Shown: in pieces, positions 23,271-33,770 of the stretch
Layout: each line of letters opens with the position of its first letter
How positions within the stretch are numbered: position 1 is the stretch's first letter
Source: Boswellia sacra
Lineage: Eukaryota > Streptophyta > Magnoliopsida > Sapindales > Burseraceae
Length of the DNA stretch: 64,000 nucleotides
Direction of reading: 5' to 3'
Assembly: GCA_013180625.2 (NCBI GenBank)
Contig: SNVD02014502.1
Coordinates: 744,001 to 808,000, forward strand
Position numbers and translations under genes: made by a program
Notes under the pieces: generated by a model
Told to the model about the DNA's origin: nothing
What the model saw: only the letters and a program-made list of their open reading frames with translations
The model's database searches: none

Positions 23271-23825
23271 TTATAATTTGTCAAGTAACTCACCAGCAGA
23301 AGTGACAGAAATAAGGATCTATCTCGCCTAATGTGGGATAAAATTTTGTTCTACAGCTGCATCAACAAAACTTATTAAAGAATCAAAGAAATTGTTAACA
23401 TTCGACAAACCTATGGGTTTTTTATGGAGGTTCAGTTGGGCCCAAGAGTCAATTTGAAAAATTTCTTCAAAAGTACCAAAGCCACCTGGTAAAGCAATAA
23501 AGGCATCTGAATTAATGAGCATATGTGTCATGCGTTCATGCATAAAGGAGACTTGTAATTCATGCCCAACCGTTTTTCCAACAATGCTTTCTATAGCCAA
23601 AGCTTTAGGAATAACTCCTAAAACTTGACTACCTCCTACACGTGCAGCTCTTGACACACAACCCATCAACCTGAGGCTACCTCCCCCATAAACCACATGA
23701 ATCTTTCTTTCAGCCAGTAATCTACCAAGATAATTTGCTGCCTCGACAAACTCTTCACTTTTACCCGGTCGAGATCCACAGAATACACATATCTTTTGGA
23801 TTCGATGTTTTGAAGTTCCCTCCAT
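23271..23825 (-). CDS. LOG-family cytokinin riboside 5'-monophosphate phosphoribohydrolase, retrotransposon-borne
   Basis: The open frame 23825-23328 gives 165 residues: KICVFCGSRPGK at about 12-23, the YGGGSLRLMG loop at about 46-55, VIPKAL at 71, MHERMTHM at 94 and the catalytic LPGGFGTFEEIF at about 111-122. LOG enzymes hydrolyse cytokinin nucleotides to free cytokinin bases, and P-G-G-x-G-T-x-x-E is their signature motif. The copy has no intron, whereas plant LOG genes have several. After residue 165 a TAG, then a second TAG two codons on, interrupts a frame that continues with ILISVTSAGELLDKL to a TAA at 23271, matching the usual LOG C-terminus. The protein is thus about 20 residues short unless read through. 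The loop residue after YGGGS is Leu-Arg instead of the usual Val-Gly. It lies in sense between pol and the 3' LTR. Confidence 0.88.
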
Positions 23826-23930
23826 GTTTAAGCAACTCTCTAACTATGTGTGAAGAAGAGAACAAGAGATGTGTTATTTATGGAGTGTAAAAAGGTATGC
23901 TAATGATGACATCCAAATAGGTAGCTCGGC
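23826..23930 (-). promoter_or_regulatory. Leader/promoter-like segment in front of the LOG ORF
   Basis: On the minus strand CCATAAATAACAC (about 23870-23882) is followed by CT-rich CATCTCTTGTTCTCTTCTTC and then the ATG at 23825. This resembles a plant TATA box with a short pyrimidine-rich 5' leader. If the LOG copy came from a spliced transcript, only the leader would have come with it, so the TATA-like match may be chance. Confidence 0.3.
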
Positions 23931-24115
23931 TGCTTGTTGAAAAATTCGACAATTATGCATAGAAATTCAAAAAAAGATGATGAAATAAGACACCATAAGT
24001 CAAACAAAAGATACAAATTCAAAAATGACAGCTATAAGACATCAACATTCAGAAATGATGGTATGCATGCATATGTACAGGTAGTTGTGACTGTGGCTCA
24101 CATCTTCCTCTGGTT

Positions 24116-24691
24116 TTACGTCCAGAAACGGCTTAAACACCTTCTATGAGTTGGGATATGCTTCCCATCCAGTTTTCTTATAAACTGGCAAACAGGGTCG
24201 TTTTGAGTCAGATTCCCAAGACTATAGCGTTCCTGCTCATCTCGGAATTGTGTCCATAAGTTAAAAATTTTACGCTGTACAAGTCCACAAGAATGCGTCT
24301 CAAGAGTCACTCGGATATCATCCAAAGACTCCTTACTCAGTCCATTCTTGATGAACTGTAGTTTATCATCTTGATTATTAGACAAATATCCCAAGGAGCG
24401 GCAACGCTAGTTACAAGTCCATCTTGCACATTTGGGACAAACTTGTAACCTTTTCGCTCTTCGCTTTTTGGCGTAAGAGCTTTTTCCCATACCTGGCATG
24501 TGAGAAACAAGATTATCTGAAAATTCATAAGAAAATCGAACCTTAGCTTCAATTAACCATCTTACTTCGACAGGCATACCCTTACATATCAACATCCTTA
24601 GTCTTTCTGCACGAGCTTTGTAAATTTTGAGCAAATCATTTGGAGGAAGAGAGGGAAAATGTTTATGCAGATTTGAGAGAATGGTGTCCAT
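24116..24691 (-). CDS. Cys-rich ORF of unknown function between pol and LOG
   Basis: A frame starting at ATG 24691 runs 94 codons to a TAG at 24407-24409 and continues in the same frame to 24116, for about 191 codons in all. The first part begins MDTILSNLHKHFPSLPP and has a basic stretch (AKKRRAKRLQ) next to CPKCARWTCN; the second begins RCRSLGYLS. Together they place four cysteines as C-x2-C-x4-C-x3-C across the stop, resembling a small zinc-binding site. The later part is rich in charged residues (IRKLDGKHIPTHRRC). I do not recognise the family. Position and strand match an accessory gene of the element, downstream of pol (which ends at 24808). It could be a diverged env-position ORF or a second captured gene. 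Confidence 0.5.
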
Positions 24692-24807
24692 GCGAGAAAA
24701 GAAAGAAAAATGAATGCAAGGTGAGCAACAGTTTTTAGGGAACTGAAAAACTGACTTTAAAAGTCATGGAGTACCGTATCCGCCACTTCACCGGGAAAAA
24801 TCAATCC

Positions 24808-25282
24808 TTAAAAAGGATCAATTAAAGCAATGGACTCTTCTTTTTGGTCAAAATTTTCAAAGATTGGTTTTAACTGTTGTCCATTAACTTTAAACACATT
24901 ACCATTCTTTGGGTTCTCAATTTCAACTGCTCCATGAAGGAAAACATTTTTAACAATGAAAGGCCCAGTCCAACGAGACCGAAGTTTACCAAGAAACAAA
25001 TGCAATCTTGAATCATACAAAAGAACTTTTTGTGAAGGTTCAAAAGATTTTCTAACCATAAATTTGTCATGAAAAAACCTTCATTTTTTCTTTGTAGATT
25101 TTAGAATTTTCATAAGCCTCATTCCTGATTTCTTCAAGTTCACTCAGTTGGAGTTTTCGTAACTTGCAAGCATCATTCAAGTTTGTGTTAAATGTTTTAA
25201 TGGCCAAATAAGCTTTATGTTCAATTTCCACTGGCAAGTGACAAGGTTTTCCATAAACTAATCTATAAGGAGACATTCCCAA
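24808..25282 (-). pseudogene. Integrase C-terminal region of the Athila-like pol
   Basis: Two overlapping frames (25067-25282 and 24808-25059) carry [20 protein letters not shown] and, after a frameshift, KLRSRWTGPFIVKNVF. These are the conserved Y-R-x-V-Y-G-K...H-L-P and S-R-W-x-G-P-F motifs of plant gypsy integrase tails. The natural end of pol is the stop at 24808. Confidence 0.85.
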
Positions 25283-25319
25283 TGATGTTTTGAAAGCAGT
25301 TTGGTAAGCCCAAAGTGCA

Positions 25320-26309
25320 TCATTGAGTTTTAAAGACCAATCTTTTACGATTTGGGTTAACCGTTTTTTCTAAGATCTGTTTTATCTCCCTATTAGCTAA
25401 TTCAACTTGTCCACTTGTTTGTGGGTGATAAGGTGTAGAAATTTTATGGGTTATTCCATATTTCTTCATTAAAGTTTCAAATGTTTTGTTACAAAAATGT
25501 GTACCCCCATCACTAATAATGGCTCGAGGAATTCCAAATCTACTCAAGATATTCTCTTTCAAGAATTTGACAACTGTTTTGTGGTCATTGTTTCGACATG
25601 GAATTACCTCGACCCATTTTGAAACATAGTCTACTGCAACAAGGATGTACACAAAACCAAATGACGGTGGAAAGAGTCCCATAAAATCAATACCCCAACA
25701 GTCAAAGATTTCAACAACAAGAATGGGATTCAAAGGCATTATGTTTCTTTTTGAAATGGATCCCAACTTTTGACAATTTTCACACGTTTTGCAAAATACA
25801 TGTGCATCTTTAAATAAGGTGGGCCAATAAAATCCACATTGTAAGATCTTAGTAGCTGTTTTTCTAGATGAAAAATGACCTCCACATGCTTCAGAATGAC
25901 AAAAGTTAATGACACTACTTACCTCATTGTCGGGTATGCATCTTCTTATTGTTTGGTCTGGACAATATTTGAACAGATATGGGTCATCCCAAAAAAAATT
26001 TTTTACTTCGGTTAAAAATTTTCTTTTGTCTTGAGCATTCCAATGAGGTGGTATTTTTCCTGTTGCAAGAAAATTTACAATGTTAGCAAACCAAGGTCTA
26101 GTAGCAATGGAAAATAAAAATTCATCAGGAAAAGAATCATTGATAGGTGAAGTTTCAATTAATATCTCTGTCGTTAGTCTTGAAAGATGATCTACAACGA
26201 CATTTTTGGCTCCTTTATTATCCTTTATTGTGATGTTAAATTCTTGGAGCAATAAGATCCACTGTATCAATCTAGGTTTTACATCCTGTTTAGACATTAA
26301 ATATCTCAC
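25320..26309 (-). pseudogene. RNase H end and integrase core of the Athila-like pol
   Basis: A 329-codon frame covers the end of RNase H ([16 protein letters not shown]), the HHCC zinc finger ([20 protein letters not shown] ... CKTCENCQ) and the DDE core: D in WGIDFMG, D in IISDGGTHF and E in QVELANRE. All three catalytic acids are visible. The frame ends by a shift just after [17 protein letters not shown], so the C-terminal part is in another frame. This is the best preserved coding part of the element. Confidence 0.92.
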
Positions 26310-26329
26310 AGCTGCATGGTCAGTGTAAA

Positions 26330-27634
26330 CAATTGTTGGAGAGCCAATTAAATAAGATCAAAATTTGTCCAATGCAAATACTACTGCAAGTAGTTCTTTC
26401 TCAGTTGTTGTATAATTCATTTGTGCATCATTTAAAGTCCTACTTGCATAGTATATTACATAAGGCTTGCCTTCTTTTCTTTGTCCTAAGACAGCACCAA
26501 CGGCATAGTCACTTGCTTCACACATCAATTCAAAAGGTAAGGACCAATCAGGAGATTGCATAATTGGAGCAGTTGTTAAAAGTCTAATTAGTGTATCAAA
26601 GGCATTTTGACATTCTTGAGTCCATTCAAAGGAAGTATCTTTTATTAAGAGGTTACAAAGAGGTTTAGATATAGCACTGAAATTTATTATGAACCTCCTA
26701 TAAAATCCAGCATGCCCTAAGAATGAACGAACCTCTTTAACTGTTTTTGGTGGAGGCAAATGAGAAATTAATTCCACTTTTGCTTTATCCACTTCAATTC
26801 CTTTAGAAGACACCACATGACCTAAAACAATTCCTGAAGTGACCATATAATGACATTTTTCCCAATTCAAAATAAGACATTTTTTTACACACCTTTTTAA
26901 GACTTTTTCTAAGTTTCAAGACAATTCTCAAAAGAATTTCCAAAGACAGTTAAATCATCCATAAAAACTTCTAAACAATGCTCAACCATATCACTGAAAA
27001 TGCTTAACATGCATCTTTGGAAAGTGACTGGAGCATTACAAAGTCCAAAAGGCATTCTCCTAAATGCAAAAGTGCCGAAGGGGCACGTGAATGTGGTCTT
27101 TTCTTGATCTTCGAGTGCAATGGGAATTTGATAATAGCCTGAGTATCCATCAAGAAAGCAGTAGTAGGAGTGTCCTGCTACTCTTTCAAGAATTTGGTCA
27201 AGGAAAGGTAAGAAAAAATGGTCTTTTCTAGTGACAGCATTTAATTTTCTATAATCAATGCACATCCTCCAACTAGATGAGACACGAGTTGGCAATGATT
27301 CACCCTTTTCATTTTTAACTACTGTAATGCCAGATTTCTTAGGTACTACTTATGTAGGGCTTACCCACTTGCTATCAGAAATAGGGTAGATAATTCCCAC
27401 ATCAAGTAGTTTAAGAACTTCAGCCCTAATAACCTCTTTCATATGTGGATTTAATCTTCTTTGAGGTTGTTGGGATGTTTTGGCATTTTCCTCTAAATGT
27501 ATTCTATGTGTGCAAATTAAATGGTTAATGCCTTTTATATCTTTTAAAGTCCACCCGATTGTATTTTTATGCCTTTTAAGCACTTCTATCAACTTACCTT
27601 GTTGCTCGCATGTGAGGGATGAAGAAATTACCAC
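26330..27634 (-). pseudogene. Reverse transcriptase and RNase H of the Athila-like pol
   Basis: Three frames (27350-27634, 26909-27295, 26358-26870) contain in order KLLDVGIIYPISDSKWVSP, RMCIDYRKLNAVTRKDHF, DGYSGYYQI, MPFGLCNAPVTFQRC, the catalytic FMDDLTVFG, FLGHAGFYRRFI and the RNase H pieces CEASDYAVGAVLGQR and TTTEKELLAVVFAL. A TAA near 27350 and a TGA at about 26356 each lie where one C-to-T change would explain the stop, and there is a frameshift at about 26880. The polymerase active site itself is intact. Confidence 0.92.
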
Positions 27635-27643
27635 TGGATATGT

Positions 27644-28462
27644 CTAATTCTCCCCAAGATATGCATATTTTAGTCCTTCAGGTAAGGGCTTCAATTCTAA
27701 CTTGGGAGCTTCATCTTCCTTGCTTTCATTCATTTGCCCCAATTCTTCAAATCTTGATTTTGAGCCTTTTTCCATCACCTGTGCACAATCCAATAAAGAA
27801 CATATATCAGAAAGATCAGACTCTAGTTCCATACTTGATTCTAATGAATTTACTAGACAAGTTTCCAAAGGGTCAGAAGAACTCCCTTTTTGGATGTGAT
27901 CTTCCACAATAGATTCAATTACATTGGCCTCATCAATTTCATCTTCTTCTTCATTTGGTTGTTTGCACATATTAAAAACATTAAGTTCCAATGTCATGTT
28001 CCCAAATGATAGCTTCATGACTCCATTCCTGCAATTAATCAAAGCATTAAAGGTAGCTAGAAATGGACGCCCTAAAATAACAGGAATTGAATTGCTTACT
28101 TCTACTGGTTGTGTGTCCAAGACGATAAAATCCACTGGGTAAATGAATTTATCGACTTGAACTAATACATCTTTTACTACTCCTCTTGGTACTTTAATTG
28201 ATCTATCAGCAAGCAAAAGAGTCACAGAAGTCGGTTTTAACTCATCTAGATTGAGTTTCTGAAAAACCGAATATGGAAGCAAATTCACACTAGCACCAAG
28301 ATCAAGTAAAGCTTGTTCAATTTTATGGTCTCCAATAACACATGAAATTGTAGGACAACCTGGATCCTTATATTTCACTGTATTATTATTTTGAAGAATA
28401 GCACTTACCTGCTCAGCTAGAAGGCCTTCTTTTTCACATTCAATTTTCTTTTCACAGTGCAC
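27644..28462 (-). pseudogene. Protease-containing frame of the Athila-like element
   Basis: A 272-codon frame contains LLDLGASVNLLPYSVFQKL, the Athila-type aspartic protease motif (D-L-G-A-S), then IPVILGRPFLATFNALI, the second conserved flap/helix motif. The C-terminal third is acidic (EEEDEIDEANVIES) and links to RT. A frameshift near 28440 separates it from the upstream frame. Confidence 0.88.
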
Positions 28463-30114
28463 AAGTCTTTCAAAAATTTTGCATAAGAAGGTACCTGTTT
28501 GATCACATCAAGCAAGGGAATGTTGACCTTTACCTGTTTGAAAATTTTAAAGATTTCAGAATTGTGAGTTTGCTTCTTTTGTGTGGCTAATGCTTGAGGA
28601 AATGGAGGCACAGATGAGGATATGGTTTTCTCTTCGCTAGGTGTTGGTTTGGCAACCTCTTCCTGCCCTTTAAAGATCGATTCTTCTTCTTTCTCACAAG
28701 GGTCAGGAATGTATTTTTCAACAATCTTACCATTGCGAAGGGTCATGACTTACTTGGCTTGATCAAAGTAATGGTTACTTGAACTTCCTGCATTTGAGTT
28801 AGATTGATCTTTGGGGTTTTGCAATGTTTGAGAAGGAAATTTTTCCTTTCTCTTGGATGCTAAATGTAGATGCAAATTTTACAAGAGTTTCTGACAAATT
28901 TGCTAATGTTTGAGCAGTTTGACTATTGAAAGTCTCTTGCTTTGTAATGAATGAATGCAATGTCTCTTCAAAGTCATTCCTAGGAGGAGGAGCATATGCA
29001 TGATCATGAGAATCTTGAAAATTTTGTCGTGTTTGAAAAGGGACTTGTGAAGATTGTGTATGATTATCATTTTTTCAACTAAGATTTGAATGATTTCTCC
29101 AATCAGGATTGTAGGTTTGTGAGTATGGATTGTGATTTGGCCTTTTAAAAGTGTTCAAGGCATTGGCTTGCTCATGGAGACATTCCCTAAAGGCAGGCAA
29201 AGTTGGGCAATCATCAGTAGAATGGTCATTGTCATCACAAATGTTACAGACATTTTCTTGAATAGAATTCAATTGACTACTCTTTTTCATTTCTAAAGCC
29301 TCAACTTTTCTAGCTAGGGATGCATATTTGGCTTGAAAGTCATGGTTTTCCCTAAGGTTGTAAATACCTCTATTGAAAGTCGAGGTTTGGGCCTTGCTTG
29401 GTACCTCATAGGTGTCAGCAGTGTCCCAATTTTGTGCCTTTTCTGCTAAGGAATCTAGGAAGTCAAGTGCTTCCTAAGGGTCTTTTTCTTTAAATTCTCC
29501 ATTACACATTAATTCTACTAGTTGCCTATCTTGAGGTGTTAACCCTTCATAGAAGTGTGCAACTACTCTCCAAGTCTCAAAACCATGGTAAGGACAGGTA
29601 TTAAGTAATTCCTTATACCTATCCCAACATTGGTAAAGGGTTTCTCCTTGTTTTTGAGAGAAATCGGAAATTTGTCTTTTAAGAGAATTTGTTCTATGGG
29701 TGGGAAAAATTTTTTTCAAAAATTGTTGTTTCATCTCATCCCATAAACTAATGGAATTCGACCTCAAATTTTGTAGTCATGTTATGGCTTTATCTTTTAA
29801 AGAAAAAGGAAAAAGCTTTAATCTAATGGTGTTTATGCTACAATTTGAGTCAGTGTAGGAGTTACATACTCTTCAAAGTGTTTTAAGTGCGAATATGGGT
29901 TCTCCACATCAAGGCCATGAAAGGTGGGTAGAAGTCGAACAAAACTTGGTTTGAAATTGAAATTGATTGAATCTGGAGGAGAAACTACACAAGATGGTGC
30001 ACGAGTCCTTACCGGATTCATGTAGTCTCTGAGAGTTCTTCGTTGGTTTTGATCATTTTGTTGGGAGCGGTTGTCCCCTTCATCCGTGAATCTTTCCACT
30101 GGATTGTCGGCCAT
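28417..30114 (-). pseudogene. gag of the Athila-like element
   Basis: The gag starts at ATG 30114 (MADNPVERFTDEGDN) and reads through FVRLLPTFHGLDVENPYSHL, SLWDEMKQQFLKKIFP, DRYKELLNTCPYHGFETW, FYEGLTPQDRQLVELM, a zinc knuckle (CNICDDNDHSTDDCPTL) and, nearer the protease, VNIPLLDVIKQVPSYAKFLK. These are Athila gag landmarks in order. The frame is broken at about 29833-29770, by a TAA at 29474, by stops near 29070 and by several between 28750 and 28860. Confidence 0.88.
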
Positions 30115-30286
30115 GTTTTATAAGGAAGATGATGTTTTTCTAACAAGTCTACCACTAGATGTTCGTGACCAAATTTTTATGCAAGAAAGAGAGAAGAAAA
30201 GAGAAGAAAAGATGAACACACAAAAAAAATAAAAAATTTAGATCTAAGAGAAGAGAACACTTACAATTTTGTACGCCAATTTTTTA

Positions 30287-30312
30287 CCTTCCCCGGCAAC
30301 GGTGCCAAAAAC
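30287..30312 (-). promoter_or_regulatory. Primer-binding site of the Athila-like element
   Basis: On the minus strand, one to two bases after the 5' LTR, the sequence reads TTTTTGGCACCGTTGCCGGG. This matches, with one change, the TGGCGCCGTTGCCGGGGA primer site complementary to tRNA-Asp that Athila and related elements use. It fixes the orientation and the LTR border. Confidence 0.85.
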
Positions 30313-30313
30313 T

Positions 30314-31666
30314 TGACACATCCGAAAAAGGATTGTCTCCCAAGTATAGGAGTGTCGAAGTAATAAACCCGGTAAGACCGGGGTCGATCAACGAGGAAGG
30401 GAATTTAAGCATCACAAATTATAAGTTAAGCAAATGTGATATGGATGGTTCGAAGAGATGACAAGATAATATTAACAAATAGATGAGAATAATTAAAATA
30501 CGCAAGTAAAAGAAATTAACACAATAATAATGAGATCTAAGGTTAGGGAATCGATCCTTGATATTTCGAATGAGGATAAACAACCCATTTTAGTTATATG
30601 AATTATATTTGCTTTGTTACCAATATTTATACCACTACTTGTAAAAGGGTTCAAGCATCCAATGTGTCAATCACCATATGTCTATAACAAATCAAGGTTC
30701 TTAACTAGATTCATGTCAGTAAGGAAGAACCATATGATATCTAGAAAGGATCCAAGCATTTGATGTGCCAAGAATTGTCGACAATGGATCAAGACCTCCA
30801 CTTTACGAGTGGTGTCAAGATTGATTAAGAAAATAAATATAAATCATATAAAATAAACAACACAAGATTACGATTATTAAGCACATACCAAGAGAATCTT
30901 TATTCTCATATCAAGGGTTTCACCCTTTTCACCTTAGCAAAAGAGAAATTAGCAAGACATTATAAGAGAAAGAACATAAAATGCAAAAAAAAAAAAGAAA
31001 TTCATTAATAATATTAAAACACAAGAGAGAAACACAATACAAGATCCCAGTAAAGGCCAAGATGCCCTCATGGGTCATAAGGCACCTCTATTTATAGATA
31101 CATTCAGGGGCAAACTTGTCAGATTATAAAGGAATAGTTGTCAAATGTTAGGTGAACTAACTTTGACCATTGGGATCATTAGGTGCATCACTTTTACCAC
31201 CGATTTTGACATAGAAATATTGAGAATTTTAATTATATGTCTTCATGAAAGTTGTATATATTTCTCTCAGCTTTCTAGAACATATTGATTTGCACAATTT
31301 GGATACGTATTTTGAGAGATACGGTCCAAATACTGAAGCCTAGTCAAGCTGGCCTGAGACTGTAGATGGGTTCACTTCCAGCCCAATTTTGATCCACTAA
31401 GAGCCTGAATTTGATGATATTTGTCAAATGCAATCTTGTAGATAATTGAATCATCTTTCCAAAACATTAAGATTTGCACCATTCTGATCTATAAATAGAA
31501 AGTTATGCCTATTTTACCGAACCTACATCAAAACTGAAATTAAGAGAAAGTTAATTCAAATGATGTAAAGACTACAAATATACTTAAGTTGAGGAATTTA
31601 ATGACACTATTAATGCAATATGATGAATTAAACTCTTATTAAGCATACATATTTAAGTGTTCATCA
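30314..31666 (-). repeat. 5' LTR of the Athila-like element
   Basis: It is 1353 bp, TGATGAACAC...GGATGTGTCA on the minus strand, and contains the element's promoter. It keeps a segment near 31440-31490 (AATTGAATCATCTTTCC) deleted from the other LTR. GAGAC follows at 31667-31671. Confidence 0.92.
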
Positions 31667-31671
31667 GAGAC

Positions 31672-33700
31672 TTCCATAAACCTACTATAGGTTCTGTCCT
31701 TGCATTTAAAGTCAGCTTTATAGAGTAAGATAACTTTCCACATGAAATCCTTTATAGTCACATTACTTCACCTAACATTGTACATGAAATATCCTATTTT
31801 AGTCACATGGAATTATTTTTTGTTTTACAAAAAATTATTGTTGGACTTGTATCAAATTAGCTTCGTTAATTGTTGAAGTGATCAATTGCATCATCAAGTG
31901 CTAGAGAATCAACATTAGTAAATTAGCATCACCAAGTATTTTTCTTTTTAAAGTCATTACTTAGAACGCTCAATTATATTTGAAATTTGGTTGTGATTCT
32001 GTAGATCTTTGTTTGAGCATTAAGATTATTTGTATGAATTCATGTTATGTTTTATGCATAAAGTAATCTTCTTAAGCACTCTAAATGAAGTAATTATGCA
32101 AATGAAGTTAAGGCAAATCCAATTTTCTTCTTTTTATTTTTTGTTCTATTTTCATCATTTTGCCCACGTGCTATATTGTTGTTGATTTTTTTGTTTTGTC
32201 ACGTGTTGATGTCACACTTTGAGGGTTTGACCTTGCATTTGTATGATTTTTTGGTACTCATTTGATTGTGAGATGTTCATATTGTGAAAAAGTGAAAGCC
32301 TGCTATTTCTTTCTTTGTTAACTGGAAAGGTTGTGCAATATAACTTAAAGGCAATAAAGGTTTTATTTGTAGAATATTATGCATTGGTAAAACATTGATA
32401 GAAATGTTATCAACTTCACTATAGATTTGAGTTTTCTTGTATTATAATCATTAGTCTAAGAAATATGCCCTTTATATTTGTAATTATTTGTCTATGAAAA
32501 TAGAAGCAAACTTTGAAGGTTGATACTTTCGTACCATTAACAACATTTACTTGATTCTGATCAGTTTCTAGTTGCACTTTGAAAGTTCATTTAGTTAACT
32601 AATTGATTTGCTTTTGTGATAGCTGAATGGCAGGAGTTCATTGAGTTGTTATCATAGTCATCCGTATGAGACATTGGAAGGAGGAAAAGCCACACAACAG
32701 TTTGGTTTTATCAACCCTAGGATCCTTTGTGATAAGGTTGGATGCAAGAAATAATTAACGTATACATAAGGTTTTAATATTAGTTAATTCTTTCCAATAG
32801 GTGTATTTCTAATGTTGCAGCCTTGCCAATTGAAGTTGTGTTGATATATACGGTGTATAGTTGCTAACTTATATTTTGGGATCATATATCGATAGGTTAT
32901 TTAAAAGATGATTTCAGTAATGGTGATGGAGGTGGAATGCATTTTGCGGGTAACATCTTTGGGGTGTATAGATTTAGATTATAGATACAATTGTTAAAAT
33001 TTGGCAAAATGTATGCAAGTGTAAAATGCCCATTTCTCATTTGAAAACTGTGTGGATCACTTAATAGTGGAAGGATTTTTGAACTAATTAATTAGAGAAA
33101 TCTATCTTGAAGTCTTATATTTATTGACTTTAATGATTTTTGTTTTGATAATCATCTTCAACATGTCATAAGTTATGTTTTCACATGTTTTTGCTATGTT
33201 AGAATGCAGCTACTCTCGAATGTTGTTTATGTTGGTAATAAGCTATATTTTGGCATGTTTATGTTATGTGAATGCAACTTTGTTGGAATATTGTTTATGT
33301 TTTTGCATGTCCATGAGTTTAAGGAACAATGAATAGAGAATGACTGCTTGTGTTAGGAAAGAAAGGGACAAGTATTGTTAGGATATGATTAGGATTTTGT
33401 ACACAAAAAAATGGTAGTTTTCAACTATTATTCAATTAAGTAGCATCTAATTTTCTTATTGGTTTGTGGATTTAGCCTGTAGAGAAAATATTTCTAACCA
33501 CTGGCATGCTTTTGTTTATTATTATTTTCAAGTACTAGATTCCATATAAAGTCCCATTTTTTCTTACAATTCCACTTTCATTTGCTTAAGCTTTTGTTTT
33601 GTGTGCAGGCATGGTTGTGATCCTAAATATAAATTTTTATTAATACTTTAAAAAAGTAATAAAATTCTCCTAGTTTCAAATATAAAAATATATCATCATA
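31672..33700. other. Unassigned CACTA interior, right part
   Basis: AT-rich DNA continuing from 20589. A possible exon with an acceptor-like TTTTGTGATAG lies near 32620-32752, reading CYHSHPYETLEGGKATQQFG ... VGCKK followed by TAA. I do not recognise the peptide. It might be another captured exon. Nothing else is supported. Confidence 0.35.
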
Positions 33701-33718
33701 AACTTATTTTAAAAGAAA

Positions 33719-33770
33719 TATATATATGATACTTGAGGGGCTACATAGTCCGTCAAGTATCATATATATA
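33719..33770. repeat. 18-bp perfect inverted repeat near the CACTA right end
   Basis: TATATATATGATACTTGA at 33719-33736 and its exact reverse complement at 33753-33770 are separated by 16 bases. The arms contain the TACTTGA motif shared with the subterminal repeats. It could form a hairpin or a cruciform. Confidence 0.85.

Larger units (their letters stand above)
20595..31666 (-). mobile_element. Complete Athila-like Ty3/gypsy retrotransposon carrying a LOG-family gene
   Basis: Two similar LTRs (20595-21898 and 30314-31666) are flanked by the 5-bp duplication GAGAC (20590-20594 and 31667-31671). Reading right to left the order is 5' LTR, a PBS of the tRNA-Asp type, gag, protease, RT, RNase H, integrase, Cys-rich ORF, LOG-like ORF, polypurine tract, 3' LTR. 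The gag and pol style and the PBS fit the Athila lineage. All long frames carry stops or frameshifts, so this copy is not autonomous now. In the first 258 aligned LTR bases I count 13 differences, mostly transitions, so insertion was not very recent. The two genes between pol and the 3' LTR sit where Athila elements normally have an env-like ORF. Confidence 0.92.

Noticed and set aside
23934..24149. Plus-strand frame between LOG and the Cys-rich ORF
   Set aside because: It opposes the direction of the element and shows no motif. Chance frame.
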